This document shows, one piece after another, positions 1 to 8,627 of a stretch of DNA of 64,000 nucleotides. The notes beneath the pieces were generated by a model. That model worked only from the letters and a program-made list of their open reading frames with translations. It was not told where the DNA came from and did not search any database. The translations under genes and the position numbers were made by a program. This stretch comes from Chitinophagaceae bacterium. Its GTDB lineage: Bacteria; Bacteroidota; Bacteroidia; Chitinophagales; Chitinophagaceae. How positions within the stretch are numbered: position 1 is the first letter of the stretch; each line of letters starts with the position of its first letter. The DNA is taken from the NCBI GenBank assembly GCA_016706055.1, contig JADJKL010000004.1, positions 248,001 through 312,000 of the forward strand, given 5' to 3'.

Positions 1-575
1 TTAATTTGATTTTATTCGGCCCTCCGGGAAGTGGGAAAGGGACTCAATCGGATAGTTTGGTAGAGAAATATGGAGTAATTCATCTTTCGACCGGTAACTT
101 ATTACGAGAAGAGATATCGCAAAAAACTCCTTTAGGTGTTGAGGCTAAGGGCTTTATGGATAACGGCCAATTAGTACCTGATGAAGTGGTAATAGGCATG
201 GTAGATTCATACTTCGACAAACATAAAGATGCCAAAGGTTTTTTATTTGATGGATTTCCTCGTACTGTAGCACAGGCAGAAGCCTTAGATAAATTGCTTG
301 ATTTAAAGAAAACATCAATTGCCGCTGTGTTGGCATTGGAAGTTAGTGAAGAAGAGCTTGTGAAAAGGCTTTTGAACAGAGGCAAAACATCAGGCAGAAG
401 CGATGATACGAATGAAGAAGTGATCAGAAAAAGATTCTATGTCTATAGCAATGAAACAAAACCGGTTGCTGAACATTATAAAAAAGCACACAAATTTCAT
501 CCAATAAAAGGGGAAGGAACTGTGGAAGAAATATTCAAGTCGATTTGTAAAGAGATAGATAAAAGGATTGATTAA
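1..575 (+). CDS. adk: Adenylate kinase (5' end outside window)
   Basis: Phosphotransferase interconverting ATP + AMP and 2 ADP in the cytosol. The P-loop GPPGSGKGTQ lies at the very N-terminus, followed by the AMP-binding stretch HLSTGNLLREE and the motif GFLFDGFPRT. The frame is open through the left edge (an Asn codon precedes Leu-Ile-Leu-Phe-Gly). Family members usually start only a few residues before this point, so probably just two or three codons are missing. The lid is the short type, without a zinc-binding insert. A hairpin with a T-run follows at 598-622, which suggests the gene ends its transcript. Function is very secure. Confidence 0.97.
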   Translation, partial: NLILFGPPGSGKGTQSDSLVEKYGVIHLSTGNLLREEISQKTPLGVEAKGFMDNGQLVPDEVVIGMVDSYFDKHKDAKGFLFDGFPRTVAQAEALDKLLDLKKTSIAAVLALEVSEEELVKRLLNRGKTSGRSDDTNEEVIRKRFYVYSNETKPVAEHYKKAHKFHPIKGEGTVEEIFKSICKEIDKRID

Positions 576-597
576 TAAAAAGGATTTTATTTTTTAC

Positions 598-622
598 ATG
601 ACGGCTCCGGTCGTCATTTTTA
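598..622 (+). terminator. Intrinsic terminator after adk
   Basis: ATGACG (598-603) pairs with CGTCAT (612-617) around an 8-nt loop and is followed directly by a T-run. It lies 23 nt after the adk stop, in the right orientation to end the adk transcript. Confidence 0.6.
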
Positions 623-673
623 TTTATAATGTAATTAATGGTTTTGTAAATTGCCAGATTCAAAGCAGGCCAT

Positions 674-1153
674 ATGAGTATAGAAAAAGAAAATTTTCTT
701 CGCACCAAATTGGTTTCCTATTTGCAGCAACTTGATCCTTCAACATCGCCACAATGGGGTAAGATGAATGTGCAGCAAATGATCGAACATTTGGGTTGCG
801 AGGCATTAACCAATGCAAATGGTCGGCTAAAGTTTGAAAATATCATGACTCCGCCTGATCATTTAATAAAGATGAGGGAGTTCCTGATGAGTGAAAAACC
901 ATTTAAAGAAAATACGAACAACCCATTGATGGGAGAAGAGCCATCGCCATTGAGATACAAAACCGTTCAGGCGGCTATTGGCAAATTGCAACAAGAGCTA
1001 ATTACTTTTTTTGAAGTATATGAGAAAAATCCGAAACTGGTTGTTCGCAATCCTTTTTTTGGTGATCTTGATTTTGAACAGAATGTACAGTTGCTTCACA
1101 AACATGCTTTACATCATTTAAAGCAATTTGGTGTAGAGCCATTACAAAGCTGA
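674..1153 (+). CDS. DUF1569 / DinB-like protein
   Basis: A 159-residue protein resembling the DUF1569 branch of the DinB-like four-helix-bundle superfamily. These proteins often bind a metal through histidines. Visible histidines are in QQMIEHLG near residue 40 and the C-terminal HKHALHHLKQFG cluster, the expected pattern. No signal peptide, so cytosolic. The substrate is unknown. In this lineage such genes often sit beside phenylacetate genes, and paaZ lies 590 bp downstream with a lipoprotein gene on the opposite strand between them. Family call is fairly secure, role is not. Confidence 0.75.
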   Translation: MSIEKENFLRTKLVSYLQQLDPSTSPQWGKMNVQQMIEHLGCEALTNANGRLKFENIMTPPDHLIKMREFLMSEKPFKENTNNPLMGEEPSPLRYKTVQAAIGKLQQELITFFEVYEKNPKLVVRNPFFGDLDFEQNVQLLHKHALHHLKQFGVEPLQS

Positions 1154-1175
1154 AATAAATAACGGGAGCAAACTA

Positions 1176-1640
1176 TTACTTCGTTACTTGTAATATCGAA
1201 TCTGCTTTTTGCAAGCTGCTAAGAATTGCATTCTTCATTTTGCCAACTTTCATTTGTTCACTTTGCAAATAAAGTAACCTTTTTTCTTTATCGTTAACAG
1301 ATGAATCCGGGTTATATTCTGTCATCCATTTTTCCATAGCAAAATCAGCATAGTTAAGGTCTTCTGCAACTTTATTTAAAGCAGCAACATATTCAGCTGC
1401 GGTCTGCTGCGTATTGGCAGGTAAAACGGCAATGGAATCAAGAGCTCTTTTTACATTTTGTTGTGCTTTATGGAGTTTAGCCATTTTTGACATGCCAACG
1501 ATATGGCCATCATCGATATCTCTTATCAAACTATCTTCTAATGTTTTTGGTGCTTTGTCAGATGGTTTGTGTCCGTCGTGGTTGTTGTTGCAAGCAAAAG
1601 CAACGACTACTAGCAAAAGAGGCAGTATGATTTTTTTCAT
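1176..1640 (-). CDS. Small lipoprotein, unknown function
   Basis: A 154-residue predicted lipoprotein. The N-terminus has a basic start, a hydrophobic stretch and a lipobox-like end VVAFAC, so Cys17 would be lipidated after signal peptidase II cleavage. The mature part is charged and helical (residues 50-150) with His-rich residues just after the Cys (NNNHDGHK). No enzymatic motif is recognised. It converges with the DUF1569 gene, leaving about 20 bp between their stops, and is transcribed away from paaZ. Exported to the periplasm or outer membrane by inference from the signal. Confidence 0.7.
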   Translation of the reverse strand: MKKIILPLLLVVVAFACNNNHDGHKPSDKAPKTLEDSLIRDIDDGHIVGMSKMAKLHKAQQNVKRALDSIAVLPANTQQTAAEYVAALNKVAEDLNYADFAMEKWMTEYNPDSSVNDKEKRLLYLQSEQMKVGKMKNAILSSLQKADSILQVTK

Positions 1641-1688
1641 GAGCTAAAAATTTAAGATTGCAAAGATAAGCCAGATGAAAAATGATTA

Positions 1689-1719
1689 TTGATGCTTTTT
1701 TAGTTTTCAGGTAATTTTG
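1689..1719 (+). promoter_or_regulatory. Bacteroidetes-type promoter of paaZ
   Basis: TTG at 1689-1691, a 20-nt spacer, then TAATTTTG at 1712-1719 matches the phylum consensus TTG / TAnnTTTG. It places the transcription start near 1725 and rules out the in-frame TTG at 1717, which is inside the -7 box, supporting the ATG at 1741 as the paaZ start. Confidence 0.6.
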
Positions 1720-1740
1720 TACGACTACAACGATTGTTTT

Positions 1741-3822
1741 ATGAACAAATTAGGAAATTATATTACAGGTAATTGGATAACAGGTGATGGCGGTGGTCAG
1801 GCTTTATACAATGCTGTTACTGGTGATGTGATTGGTGCAGCAAGTACCAAAGGATTGGATTTTAAAAGTATTACTGAATATGCGAGAACTGTGGGTAATC
1901 CAGCCTTGCGGAAAATGACTTTTCATGCAAGAGGAAATATGCTGAAAGCATTGGCATTGCATTTACGAAATCATTTAGATAAGTTTTATGCAATATCTTA
2001 TCAATCTGGAGCTACTAAAGCAGATAGCTGGGTAGATATAGAAGGTGGTATTGGGAACTTATTTGCAAATGCATCACTCAGAAGAAAATTTCCTGATGAA
2101 GTTTTTTGTATTGATGGAGAAAGCCATAACCTGAGTGAGAATAAAACTTTTATGGGTACACATATTCTTTCACCAAAAGAAGGTGTAGCTATTCATATTA
2201 ATGCATTCAATTTTCCGGTGTGGGGAATGCTGGAAAAAATTGCGGTGAATTTATTGGCAGGAATGCCATGTATTGTAAAACCTGCAACAGTTACTTCTTA
2301 TTTAACTGAAGCTGTGGTAAAAGAAATCATCGCTTCGAAAATTTTACCAGAAGGTGCTTTACAACTGGTATGCGGTAGTGCCGGAGATTTGTTGGATCAT
2401 GTTACTTCTCAGGATGTGGTAACTTTTACTGGTTCAGCTTCAACTGGGTTAATGCTGAAATCGAATCAACATATTTTAAGAGAGTCTGTTCCATTTACAA
2501 TGGAAGCTGATTCGCTGAATTGTATTGTGTTGGGAGAAGATGTGCAACCCGGTATGCCCGAGTGGGATATTTTCATCAAAGAGATTAGAAAAGAAATGAC
2601 ATTAAAAGCCGGACAACGTTGTACCGGCATACGACGAATATTTGTACAAGAAAATAAGCTGGAAGATGTGTGGAAAGCAATTGGCTCTTCTTTGTCACAA
2701 ACAGTAATTGGTAATCCACTAAATTCAACAGTGAGAATGGGTTCGCTGGCCGGACAGAAGCAACGTAATGAAGTAAAAGAGCAGGTGCAGAAACTTTTAG
2801 CCTCTTCACAAATTGTTTATGGCTCATTAGATAGTGTAGAAGTAGTGGATGCAGATGCAAACAAAGGCGCATTCATGTCGCCTGTATTATTGATGAATGA
2901 AAACCCTTTCACTGCAACAGAAGCACATGAGGTAGAAGCATTTGGTCCGGTAAGTACGATAATGCCTTACAAAAATCTTGAGGAAGCAATTGTATTAAGC
3001 AAACTTGGAAAAGGAAGTTTGTGTTCCACTATTGTAACTGCTGATTATAAACAAGCAAGGCAATATGTAGTTGGTGCGGCTACTCATCATGGAAGAATAT
3101 TGGTGTTGAATAATGAATGTGCAAAAGAAAGTACTGGTCATGGTTCGCCATTACCATTGTTGGTGCATGGTGGGCCCGGAAGAGCCGGTGGTGGTGAAGA
3201 AATGGGAGGTATAAGGGGAGTGAAACATTATTTGCAGAGAACAGCATTGCAAGGTTCACCAACAACGATTACAGCAATCACAAATGTTTATCAACCAAAT
3301 GCAGTAGGAAAAGAGCCAGGAAAACATCCGTTCAAAAAATATTTTGAAGAATTAGTTATCGGCGACCAGATTGTTACGGAGAAAAGAGTTATTACTGCTG
3401 ATGATATTGATAAGTTTGCTGACTTAAGCGGCGATCATTTTTATGCTCATATCAAAACAACAGATTTTACAGGAACCATGTTTGAGCAACAAGTTGCACA
3501 TGGCTATTTTATTATGAGTCTTGCTGCAGGATTGTTTGTGGACAGTTATGAAAAAAATCCAGTGTTGTTGAATTATGGGATAGATGAATTACGGTTTACC
3601 AAACCAGTATATCCCGGTGCTGAAGTATATATCCGGTTTACCTGTAAAGAAAAATTGCCGAATGATAAAAGAGTGGTGGAAAACCCTGAAAATTTTAAAA
3701 GAGGCGATGATATAGAAAAAGGAATTGTAAAATGGCTGGTAGAATTTTTTGATGAAACGGATGAAGTGACAGGGGTGGCAACCATACTCACTATGGTCGC
3801 CAAAAAAACACAAAGTGAATAA
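1741..3822 (+). CDS. paaZ: Bifunctional aldehyde dehydrogenase / enoyl-CoA hydratase (PaaZ)
   Basis: Ring-opening enzyme of aerobic phenylacetate catabolism: a C-terminal MaoC-type hydratase opens oxepin-CoA and the N-terminal aldehyde dehydrogenase oxidises the semialdehyde. The ALDH part (about residues 1-520) shows FTGSASTG, a glutamate in FTMEADS and the nucleophile in KAGQRCTG. The MaoC part (about 540-690) shows SGDHFYAH with the catalytic Asp/His pair and VAHGYF. Length 693 aa is close to E. coli PaaZ (681). The ATG at 1741 is chosen because the upstream TTG lies in the promoter. No PaaABCDE oxygenase genes are in this window. Confidence 0.93.
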   Translation: MNKLGNYITGNWITGDGGGQALYNAVTGDVIGAASTKGLDFKSITEYARTVGNPALRKMTFHARGNMLKALALHLRNHLDKFYAISYQSGATKADSWVDIEGGIGNLFANASLRRKFPDEVFCIDGESHNLSENKTFMGTHILSPKEGVAIHINAFNFPVWGMLEKIAVNLLAGMPCIVKPATVTSYLTEAVVKEIIASKILPEGALQLVCGSAGDLLDHVTSQDVVTFTGSASTGLMLKSNQHILRESVPFTMEADSLNCIVLGEDVQPGMPEWDIFIKEIRKEMTLKAGQRCTGIRRIFVQENKLEDVWKAIGSSLSQTVIGNPLNSTVRMGSLAGQKQRNEVKEQVQKLLASSQIVYGSLDSVEVVDADANKGAFMSPVLLMNENPFTATEAHEVEAFGPVSTIMPYKNLEEAIVLSKLGKGSLCSTIVTADYKQARQYVVGAATHHGRILVLNNECAKESTGHGSPLPLLVHGGPGRAGGGEEMGGIRGVKHYLQRTALQGSPTTITAITNVYQPNAVGKEPGKHPFKKYFEELVIGDQIVTEKRVITADDIDKFADLSGDHFYAHIKTTDFTGTMFEQQVAHGYFIMSLAAGLFVDSYEKNPVLLNYGIDELRFTKPVYPGAEVYIRFTCKEKLPNDKRVVENPENFKRGDDIEKGIVKWLVEFFDETDEVTGVATILTMVAKKTQSE

Positions 3823-3831
3823 AAAGGGTAG

Positions 3832-4590
3832 TTATTTTTTGATGAGTTGCCCTCTTACAATTTTTGTTTCTTTGCTGTTGCCATTTTTTTCTATAGTAAT
3901 CATAACACCTTCCATCAGGTAGCCGTCAGCAAAAATCCCTTTGAAAATGGTTCCACTATCTTCTGTGTATATACCTTCACCTGTTGGTACACCGCCAATT
4001 GTTTTGCCTTCAAATTTTGCTTTTAGGTATTGTGTTACACCGGTTAAAAATATTCCTTTTTCAAATGTTCCAGATTGTTTGATAAGATGATAAGGGCCGT
4101 ATTTTTTGCTAATGCCGCTAAAAGTTAATGAGCCTTGCCCGTTAAAATTGCCATCTTTAAATTCTCCTTCATAAACTAGGAAATTAAAAACATCCAGCAC
4201 TTTTACATGTCCTTCTGTACAACTTTTACTCAGGCAGATGTAACTAGGTATGTCTTTTAAGGTAATAGTAAGAGGAGCCACCTCATTTTTTCTTTTTACT
4301 GTAATCGATCCTTTCTTTTTGGCGGCGGCAATAATATCTCCTATTTTATTGTTGGATAAGCCTTCTACCGTATTGGCGTCAATTTCTTCCAGCAAATCAC
4401 CTGTATGCAAACCAGCTTTTTGCGCACCTGCGTTGTTGATTATTTCCAATATCTCTACATATTTATCAGCATCGTTTTCTTTTGCCTGATATGAAAAGCC
4501 AAAAGTAGCACGGGTAGATTGGCTATGGCTAGGTTGTATCGTCAGTAAAAAAAAGGCCAGGTAAAGAAAACTTTTAAAAGCGTATTTCAT
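3832..4590 (-). CDS. Secreted PDZ-domain protein with MORN-like repeats
   Basis: Starting at the ATG at 4590 gives a classic signal peptide ending PSHSQS; an upstream in-frame ATG at 4683 would bury it. After the signal comes a PDZ domain (about residues 30-115; GLHTGDLLEEIDANTVEG is the peptide-binding core). The C-terminal half then has MORN-like repeats (YEGEFKDGNFNGQGSLTF, GIYTEDSGTIFKGIFADG). MORN repeats usually contact lipids or proteins, and PDZ domains bind C-terminal peptides. No protease domain is present, so a scaffold at the envelope is plausible. It converges with paaZ, stops 10 bp apart. Function unknown. Confidence 0.75.
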   Translation of the reverse strand: MKYAFKSFLYLAFFLLTIQPSHSQSTRATFGFSYQAKENDADKYVEILEIINNAGAQKAGLHTGDLLEEIDANTVEGLSNNKIGDIIAAAKKKGSITVKRKNEVAPLTITLKDIPSYICLSKSCTEGHVKVLDVFNFLVYEGEFKDGNFNGQGSLTFSGISKKYGPYHLIKQSGTFEKGIFLTGVTQYLKAKFEGKTIGGVPTGEGIYTEDSGTIFKGIFADGYLMEGVMITIEKNGNSKETKIVRGQLIKK

Positions 4591-4749
4591 ATTGAGTAGA
4601 GATAATTTAGAATATGGTTTGAATGAAGATAAATAAATCTTAATGGTTGCAGTTGCTTTTAGTGCGGTATCTTTTTCTTTCAAGTTTTCAGATAAAGCGG
4701 TTTAAAAGTAACGGTTATAAAGATTTATATTTACGCAATAATTATTTTT

Positions 4750-5508
4750 ATGGAACAGGCATATGTAAAATCTGAGTTGCACAACAGCATTACAACAATT
4801 GAATTTTTTCATCCGCAAAGCAATTCACTACCCGGAAAAACACTTGAAGATTTATCGCAGGTAATACATGGAGCCGGAAACGATAAATTCACAAAAGTCA
4901 TCATTCTGAAATCGGCTGGTGAGAAAGCATTTTGTGCAGGAGCTTCATTTGATGAGTTGATAGCAATAAAGACTAAAGAAGAAGGGTTGGAATTCTTTAG
5001 TGGCTTTGCCAAAGTAATTAATGCCATGCGTACTTGCCCAAAATTTATAATTGGCCGCATTCATGGAAAATGTGTGGGTGGTGGAGTTGGTCTTGCTGCC
5101 GCAGTTGATTATGCTATTGCAAAAGAAGGTGCAGAAGTAAAATTAAGTGAACTGGCTGTTGGTATCGGGCCGTTTGTTGTTGGTCCTGCAGTCGAAAGAA
5201 AGATTGGCTTATCGGCATTTTCACAATTAGCTATGGATGCCACCATGTGGAGAAATGCAGATTGGGCAAGGAAGAAAAGTTTGTATGCAGAGCTACATCC
5301 TGATGTAAATGGCATGGACGAATCAATCCGGAGACTGGCAGAAACATTAGCACATTCAAGCCCGGAAGCAATGAGGGAAATGAAAAGGATATGCTGGCAA
5401 GGAACAGAACACTGGGATAAATTATTAATGGAAAGGGCGGCAATCAGCGGTCGGCTGGTGCTGAGTGATTTTACAAGAGAAGCTATTGCAAAATTTAAAA
5501 CAAAATAG
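4750..5508 (+). CDS. Enoyl-CoA hydratase/isomerase family protein
   Basis: Crotonase-fold enzyme of 252 residues acting on acyl-CoA. Oxyanion-hole segments are visible as KAFCAGASFDEL (about 55-66) and GKCVGGGVGLAA (about 105-116). One catalytic glutamate position is retained in LSELAVGIGPF; the second glutamate of classical hydratases seems replaced (SQLAMDATMW region), so isomerase or another crotonase activity is possible. Its proximity to paaZ suggests a role in phenylacetate or fatty-acid beta-oxidation (PaaG/PaaF-like), but the exact reaction cannot be read from sequence. Confidence 0.85.
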   Translation: MEQAYVKSELHNSITTIEFFHPQSNSLPGKTLEDLSQVIHGAGNDKFTKVIILKSAGEKAFCAGASFDELIAIKTKEEGLEFFSGFAKVINAMRTCPKFIIGRIHGKCVGGGVGLAAAVDYAIAKEGAEVKLSELAVGIGPFVVGPAVERKIGLSAFSQLAMDATMWRNADWARKKSLYAELHPDVNGMDESIRRLAETLAHSSPEAMREMKRICWQGTEHWDKLLMERAAISGRLVLSDFTREAIAKFKTK

Positions 5509-5518
5509 TCAATCGCTT

Positions 5519-6094
5519 TTAATCCCTTTCGTCTTTTAGTTTGGCTTTTAGTTCAAAAGAAATTACTTTTTTGTTCAGCAAAAAAAACACCATGGTGTAA
5601 GCATCTGAAAAGTAATCCATAGTACTTGCAGCATCGTCCAAAATGCTTACTGTGCTTTTCCCTTCGCCTTCTTCTGTTTCATAATAGTATGCATATCCCG
5701 GTTGAATCTTCACATGAAGACTATCATAAGCTGCAATAATTTTTAGCATATCCGTTCCAACACCAATTCCTGACGCAGTTTTACACAAGGGACTATTGGC
5801 TTTAATTCCAATCAGCCGCATACGAAATACATTAGGGGCATAATAATTTCGGTTGAATTCAAGCTGCACATCAATATTTTTATATTTTAGTTTAGCTGTA
5901 TCCTGGTAATTATCGTTTATTGTATCCAACGAATTTGGCAGGAGAATTTTTTCATTCAGCAATTTCTCTACTTCTTCCTGCGACATACCAAGTTTTAATG
6001 CGCCAAGTCCATTCATACTAATGATATGATCTTTTTTTTGCGCAGCTGTACAAGAAGCGGCAACAATTAAAAAGAATAAGCATATTTTTTTCAT
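5519..6094 (-). CDS. Lipoprotein, paralogue of the neighbouring gene
   Basis: A 191-residue exported protein with a lipobox-like signal (LIVAASC, Cys15). It shares with the next gene (6150-6686) the N-terminal motif GLGALKLGM followed by EVEKLL, and a central block SPLCKTASGIGVGTDMLK with AAYD. The LKLGM-x-EVEKLL pattern resembles the helix-turn start of BamE/SmpA-like folds, but that is only a resemblance. The two genes are tandem, same strand, 55 bp apart, and probably arose by duplication. Function unknown. Confidence 0.7.
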   Translation of the reverse strand: MKKICLFFLIVAASCTAAQKKDHIISMNGLGALKLGMSQEEVEKLLNEKILLPNSLDTINDNYQDTAKLKYKNIDVQLEFNRNYYAPNVFRMRLIGIKANSPLCKTASGIGVGTDMLKIIAAYDSLHVKIQPGYAYYYETEEGEGKSTVSILDDAASTMDYFSDAYTMVFFLLNKKVISFELKAKLKDERD

Positions 6095-6149
6095 ACAAAG
6101 AGATTTAATAAATCTTTCAGTTCAAATAAAATAAATACTATTACTATGT

Positions 6150-6686
6150 TTACTCCTCATCATCGTAAATTGGGAGGATATCAAAAGACACCACTTTATT
6201 ATTTACGAGGTTAAAAATTATCGCATAACCTTCTTCGGCTTCTTTAACGGTAACAGTACTTTTCGTTTTAATTCTTTTGGGTTTGTTGTCACCTTCATAT
6301 TCAAATACTGGCTTTGCATCTATATGGTAGCCATCATAGGCGGCAATGATTTGTAACTTGGTAGAACCAATACCAATGCCTGATTTTGTTTTACATAATG
6401 GGCTGCTTGCACTTATTCCATCCACTGCAATATAATCCTGCCTTTTCCAGAGGCTAATCTCTACATCAATGCCTTTGTATTTTGCTTTGATTGTTTCAAC
6501 AAGCACTACAGAGTCAACATCAATTACTTTTAAAGTAATTCTTGTTTTCAGCACTTTTTCTAATTCCAATAATGGCATTCCTAATTTTAGAGAGCCAATA
6601 CCATCCAAACTCAGGAGATAATCCTTATTTTGGGCAATAGTAGTTGTTGTCACGAGCATGAAAAGAAAGGGGAGAATCTTTTTCAT
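6150..6686 (-). CDS. Secreted protein, paralogue of the neighbouring gene
   Basis: A 178-residue protein with a signal peptide (MKKILPFLFMLVTTTTIAQ) but no lipobox cysteine, unlike its paralogue downstream. Shared features are GIGSLKLGM, LEKVL, and SPLCKTKSGIGIGSTKLQ with IIAAYD. The conserved cysteine in SPLCKT occurs in both copies. The C-terminus is a short strand-rich region (VSFDILPIYDDEE). Probably periplasmic. The two genes likely form one transcript read leftwards. Confidence 0.7.
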   Translation of the reverse strand: MKKILPFLFMLVTTTTIAQNKDYLLSLDGIGSLKLGMPLLELEKVLKTRITLKVIDVDSVVLVETIKAKYKGIDVEISLWKRQDYIAVDGISASSPLCKTKSGIGIGSTKLQIIAAYDGYHIDAKPVFEYEGDNKPKRIKTKSTVTVKEAEEGYAIIFNLVNNKVVSFDILPIYDDEE

Positions 6687-6731
6687 AGCAGAAGAGTTTA
6701 AGGTCTGTACGTAAGTTAAACAATAATTTTA

Positions 6732-7379
6732 ATGCGATCACCATATCTTGTTTTTAATGAAACCAGTTTTACGAGAATTTGTCGAAAACTGGCAAAAAGC
6801 GATGCTGATCTCGCCAGCATTATTAAGCAGTATGGCTTGCCGCCTATGTGGGTCCGGTCGAATACTTTTCAATCTCTTATACTTTTTATACTTGAGCAAC
6901 AGGTTTCATTGGCCTCAGCCTATGCGGCGTTTAAAAAATTAAAAGAAAAGATTGGAGTCGTAACGCCAGCAAAAATTATCGCTTTATCAGATGAAGAAAT
7001 GAGAGCTTGTTATTTTAGCCGCCAGAAAATTATTTATGCAAGAGAGTTGGCGAAAGCTGTACTATCAAAGCAAGTGAATTTGAAGAAATTGGCAGTCTTG
7101 CCAGATGAAGAAGTAAGAAATGTGCTTATTCAATTAAAAGGTATCGGACATTGGACAATTGATGTGTACCTGATGCATTCACTACAACGAACCGATTTAT
7201 TCCCCTTAGGCGATATTGCTTTGGTAAACAGTTTGAAAGAAACAAAAAAATTACCTAAAGACATCAGTAAAGAAGACATGATGCAAATTGCTGAACAGTG
7301 GAGACCTTACAGAACTGTTGCCAGTATGATTTTATGGCATAGCTACATTAAAAAGAGAGGAATTAAGCTAGGAGTTTAA
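6732..7379 (+). CDS. DNA-3-methyladenine glycosylase (HhH-GPD superfamily)
   Basis: Base-excision repair glycosylase removing alkylated purines. The helix-hairpin-helix is LIQLKGIGHWTIDVYLM (about residues 133-149) and the catalytic aspartate lies in FPLGDIAL (about 160), the AlkA pattern. LEQQVSLASA is the usual N-terminal helix motif. The iron-sulphur cysteines of EndoIII/MutY are absent, as expected for AlkA-type members. At 215 residues it lacks the N-terminal AlkA_N domain of E. coli AlkA. It is divergent from the secreted paralogue pair, with 45 bp between starts. Confidence 0.88.
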   Translation: MRSPYLVFNETSFTRICRKLAKSDADLASIIKQYGLPPMWVRSNTFQSLILFILEQQVSLASAYAAFKKLKEKIGVVTPAKIIALSDEEMRACYFSRQKIIYARELAKAVLSKQVNLKKLAVLPDEEVRNVLIQLKGIGHWTIDVYLMHSLQRTDLFPLGDIALVNSLKETKKLPKDISKEDMMQIAEQWRPYRTVASMILWHSYIKKRGIKLGV

Positions 7380-7408
7380 AGGAGAAGAAAGAGAAAATGA
7401 GGTTTATA

Positions 7409-7819
7409 CTATAAATCTTCTTTTCCGAAATTATTGTAGACTCTGTGAATACCTTCTTTCATTTTTGATACTTTGAAATTAATGAGTAAGCCATGTTTGA
7501 GGTTTGTTAGCGATAAATGAGTGTGTACCTGATTGAAGTCAACTGGTGGCAAAGGATGCTTCGATTTCAGTTCCACAATTAATTTTTCTTCGACAAGCAA
7601 ATCAATTTTATAGGCATCTTTAATATGAAGTTCATCATAGTCTATTGGTAAAAGTAATTGCCGTTTTACAAATAAGCCCAACTTCGTTAATTCATAATAA
7701 AGTATTTCTTCATAAACTCTTTCATAACAACCTGGCCCAACTCTCGAGTGTATTTTGATACAAAGACCAATAACAAACTCTGTCAATTCATTGATTGGTA
7801 TTGGCCTTTTAAATTCCAT
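7409..7819 (-). CDS. GxxExxY family protein (PD-(D/E)XK fold)
   Basis: A 136-residue member of the GxxExxY family common in Bacteroidota. The name-giving motif is in VGPGCYERVYEEIL (about 27-40). A nuclease-like core follows: an aspartate in KIDLLVEE and the E-x-K pair in LIVELKS. The family is predicted to be nuclease-related but its role is unproven. Members often occur in multiple genomic copies and as insertions. Here it stands alone between the glycosylase (convergent) and fabG (same strand). Confidence 0.85.
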   Translation of the reverse strand: MEFKRPIPINELTEFVIGLCIKIHSRVGPGCYERVYEEILYYELTKLGLFVKRQLLLPIDYDELHIKDAYKIDLLVEEKLIVELKSKHPLPPVDFNQVHTHLSLTNLKHGLLINFKVSKMKEGIHRVYNNFGKEDL

Positions 7820-7854
7820 CTCTTTCTCTCTTTTTACTCATTTAAACTCTTAGC

Positions 7855-8610
7855 TTAAATATTTAATCCCCCGCAAACACTCAACGTTTGTCCGGTTACA
7901 TATGAACTCATATCACTTGCCAAAAATAAAGTAGCATTTGCAATATCTTCCGGCGAAGCAAATTTCCCTAATGGAATGCCAGCTTTGTATTTATCAGCAC
8001 CTTCACCATCTTTTAAATAAGAGGTCATATCAGTTTCTACAAAACCCGGTGCAATTGCATTGCAACGGATATTGCGACTGCCCAATTCTTTTGCCACACT
8101 TTTTGTAAAACCAATGATACCTGCTTTGCTGGCCGCATAACTGCTTTGTCCTGCATTACCTATTTCACCAATGATGGAACTCATATTAATGATAGAGCCA
8201 GACCTTGCTTTCATCATGGGTTTTATAATCTGCTTGGTCATATAGAATACACTGTTCAGATTTATCTGTATCACATCATTCCATTGTTCCGGTGTCATGC
8301 GAAGCAGCAAATTATCTTTTGATATACCCGCATTGTTCACACATATATCTACAGTGCCAAATTCTTTCAACACATCAGCTACAAAACTTTCACATTGTGC
8401 GAAGTCGCCTGCATTACTCTGATAAGCCTTTGCTTTTACACCAAGTGCTGTCAACTTTGCTTCTAACGCAGTAGCTTTTTCCGCACTGCTGTCACTAACA
8501 TAACTAAAAGCTATGTTGGCTCCCTGTTCTGCAAATTTGATAGCAATGGCTTCGCCAATTCCACGGGCAGCACCTGTAACGATAGCAACTTTTCCTGCTA
8601 ATAATTTCAT
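7855..8610 (-). CDS. fabG: 3-oxoacyl-ACP reductase
   Basis: NADPH-dependent reductase of fatty-acid elongation (type II FAS). The glycine-rich nucleotide motif is TGAARGIG (residues 12-19); NNAG is at about 90; the catalytic Ser and the YAASK Tyr/Lys pair are at about 142 and 155-159. The C-terminal GFVETDMT and the end SSYVTGQTLSVCGGLNI are characteristic of FabG. Length 251. The GH3-family gene lies 17 bp upstream on the same strand, so the two are probably co-transcribed. A different SDR substrate cannot be excluded, but the overall match is to FabG. Confidence 0.9.
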   Translation of the reverse strand: MKLLAGKVAIVTGAARGIGEAIAIKFAEQGANIAFSYVSDSSAEKATALEAKLTALGVKAKAYQSNAGDFAQCESFVADVLKEFGTVDICVNNAGISKDNLLLRMTPEQWNDVIQINLNSVFYMTKQIIKPMMKARSGSIINMSSIIGEIGNAGQSSYAASKAGIIGFTKSVAKELGSRNIRCNAIAPGFVETDMTSYLKDGEGADKYKAGIPLGKFASPEDIANATLFLASDMSSYVTGQTLSVCGGLNI

Positions 8611-8627
8611 AATGCTTGTATTAATAA

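Noticed and set aside
1717..1740. TTG at 1717 as the paaZ start
   Set aside because: It lies within the -7 promoter box; the ATG at 1741 fits homologues.
7409..7819. GxxExxY gene as part of a mobile element
   Set aside because: No repeats, integrase or transposase nearby; the family is common as a single gene.
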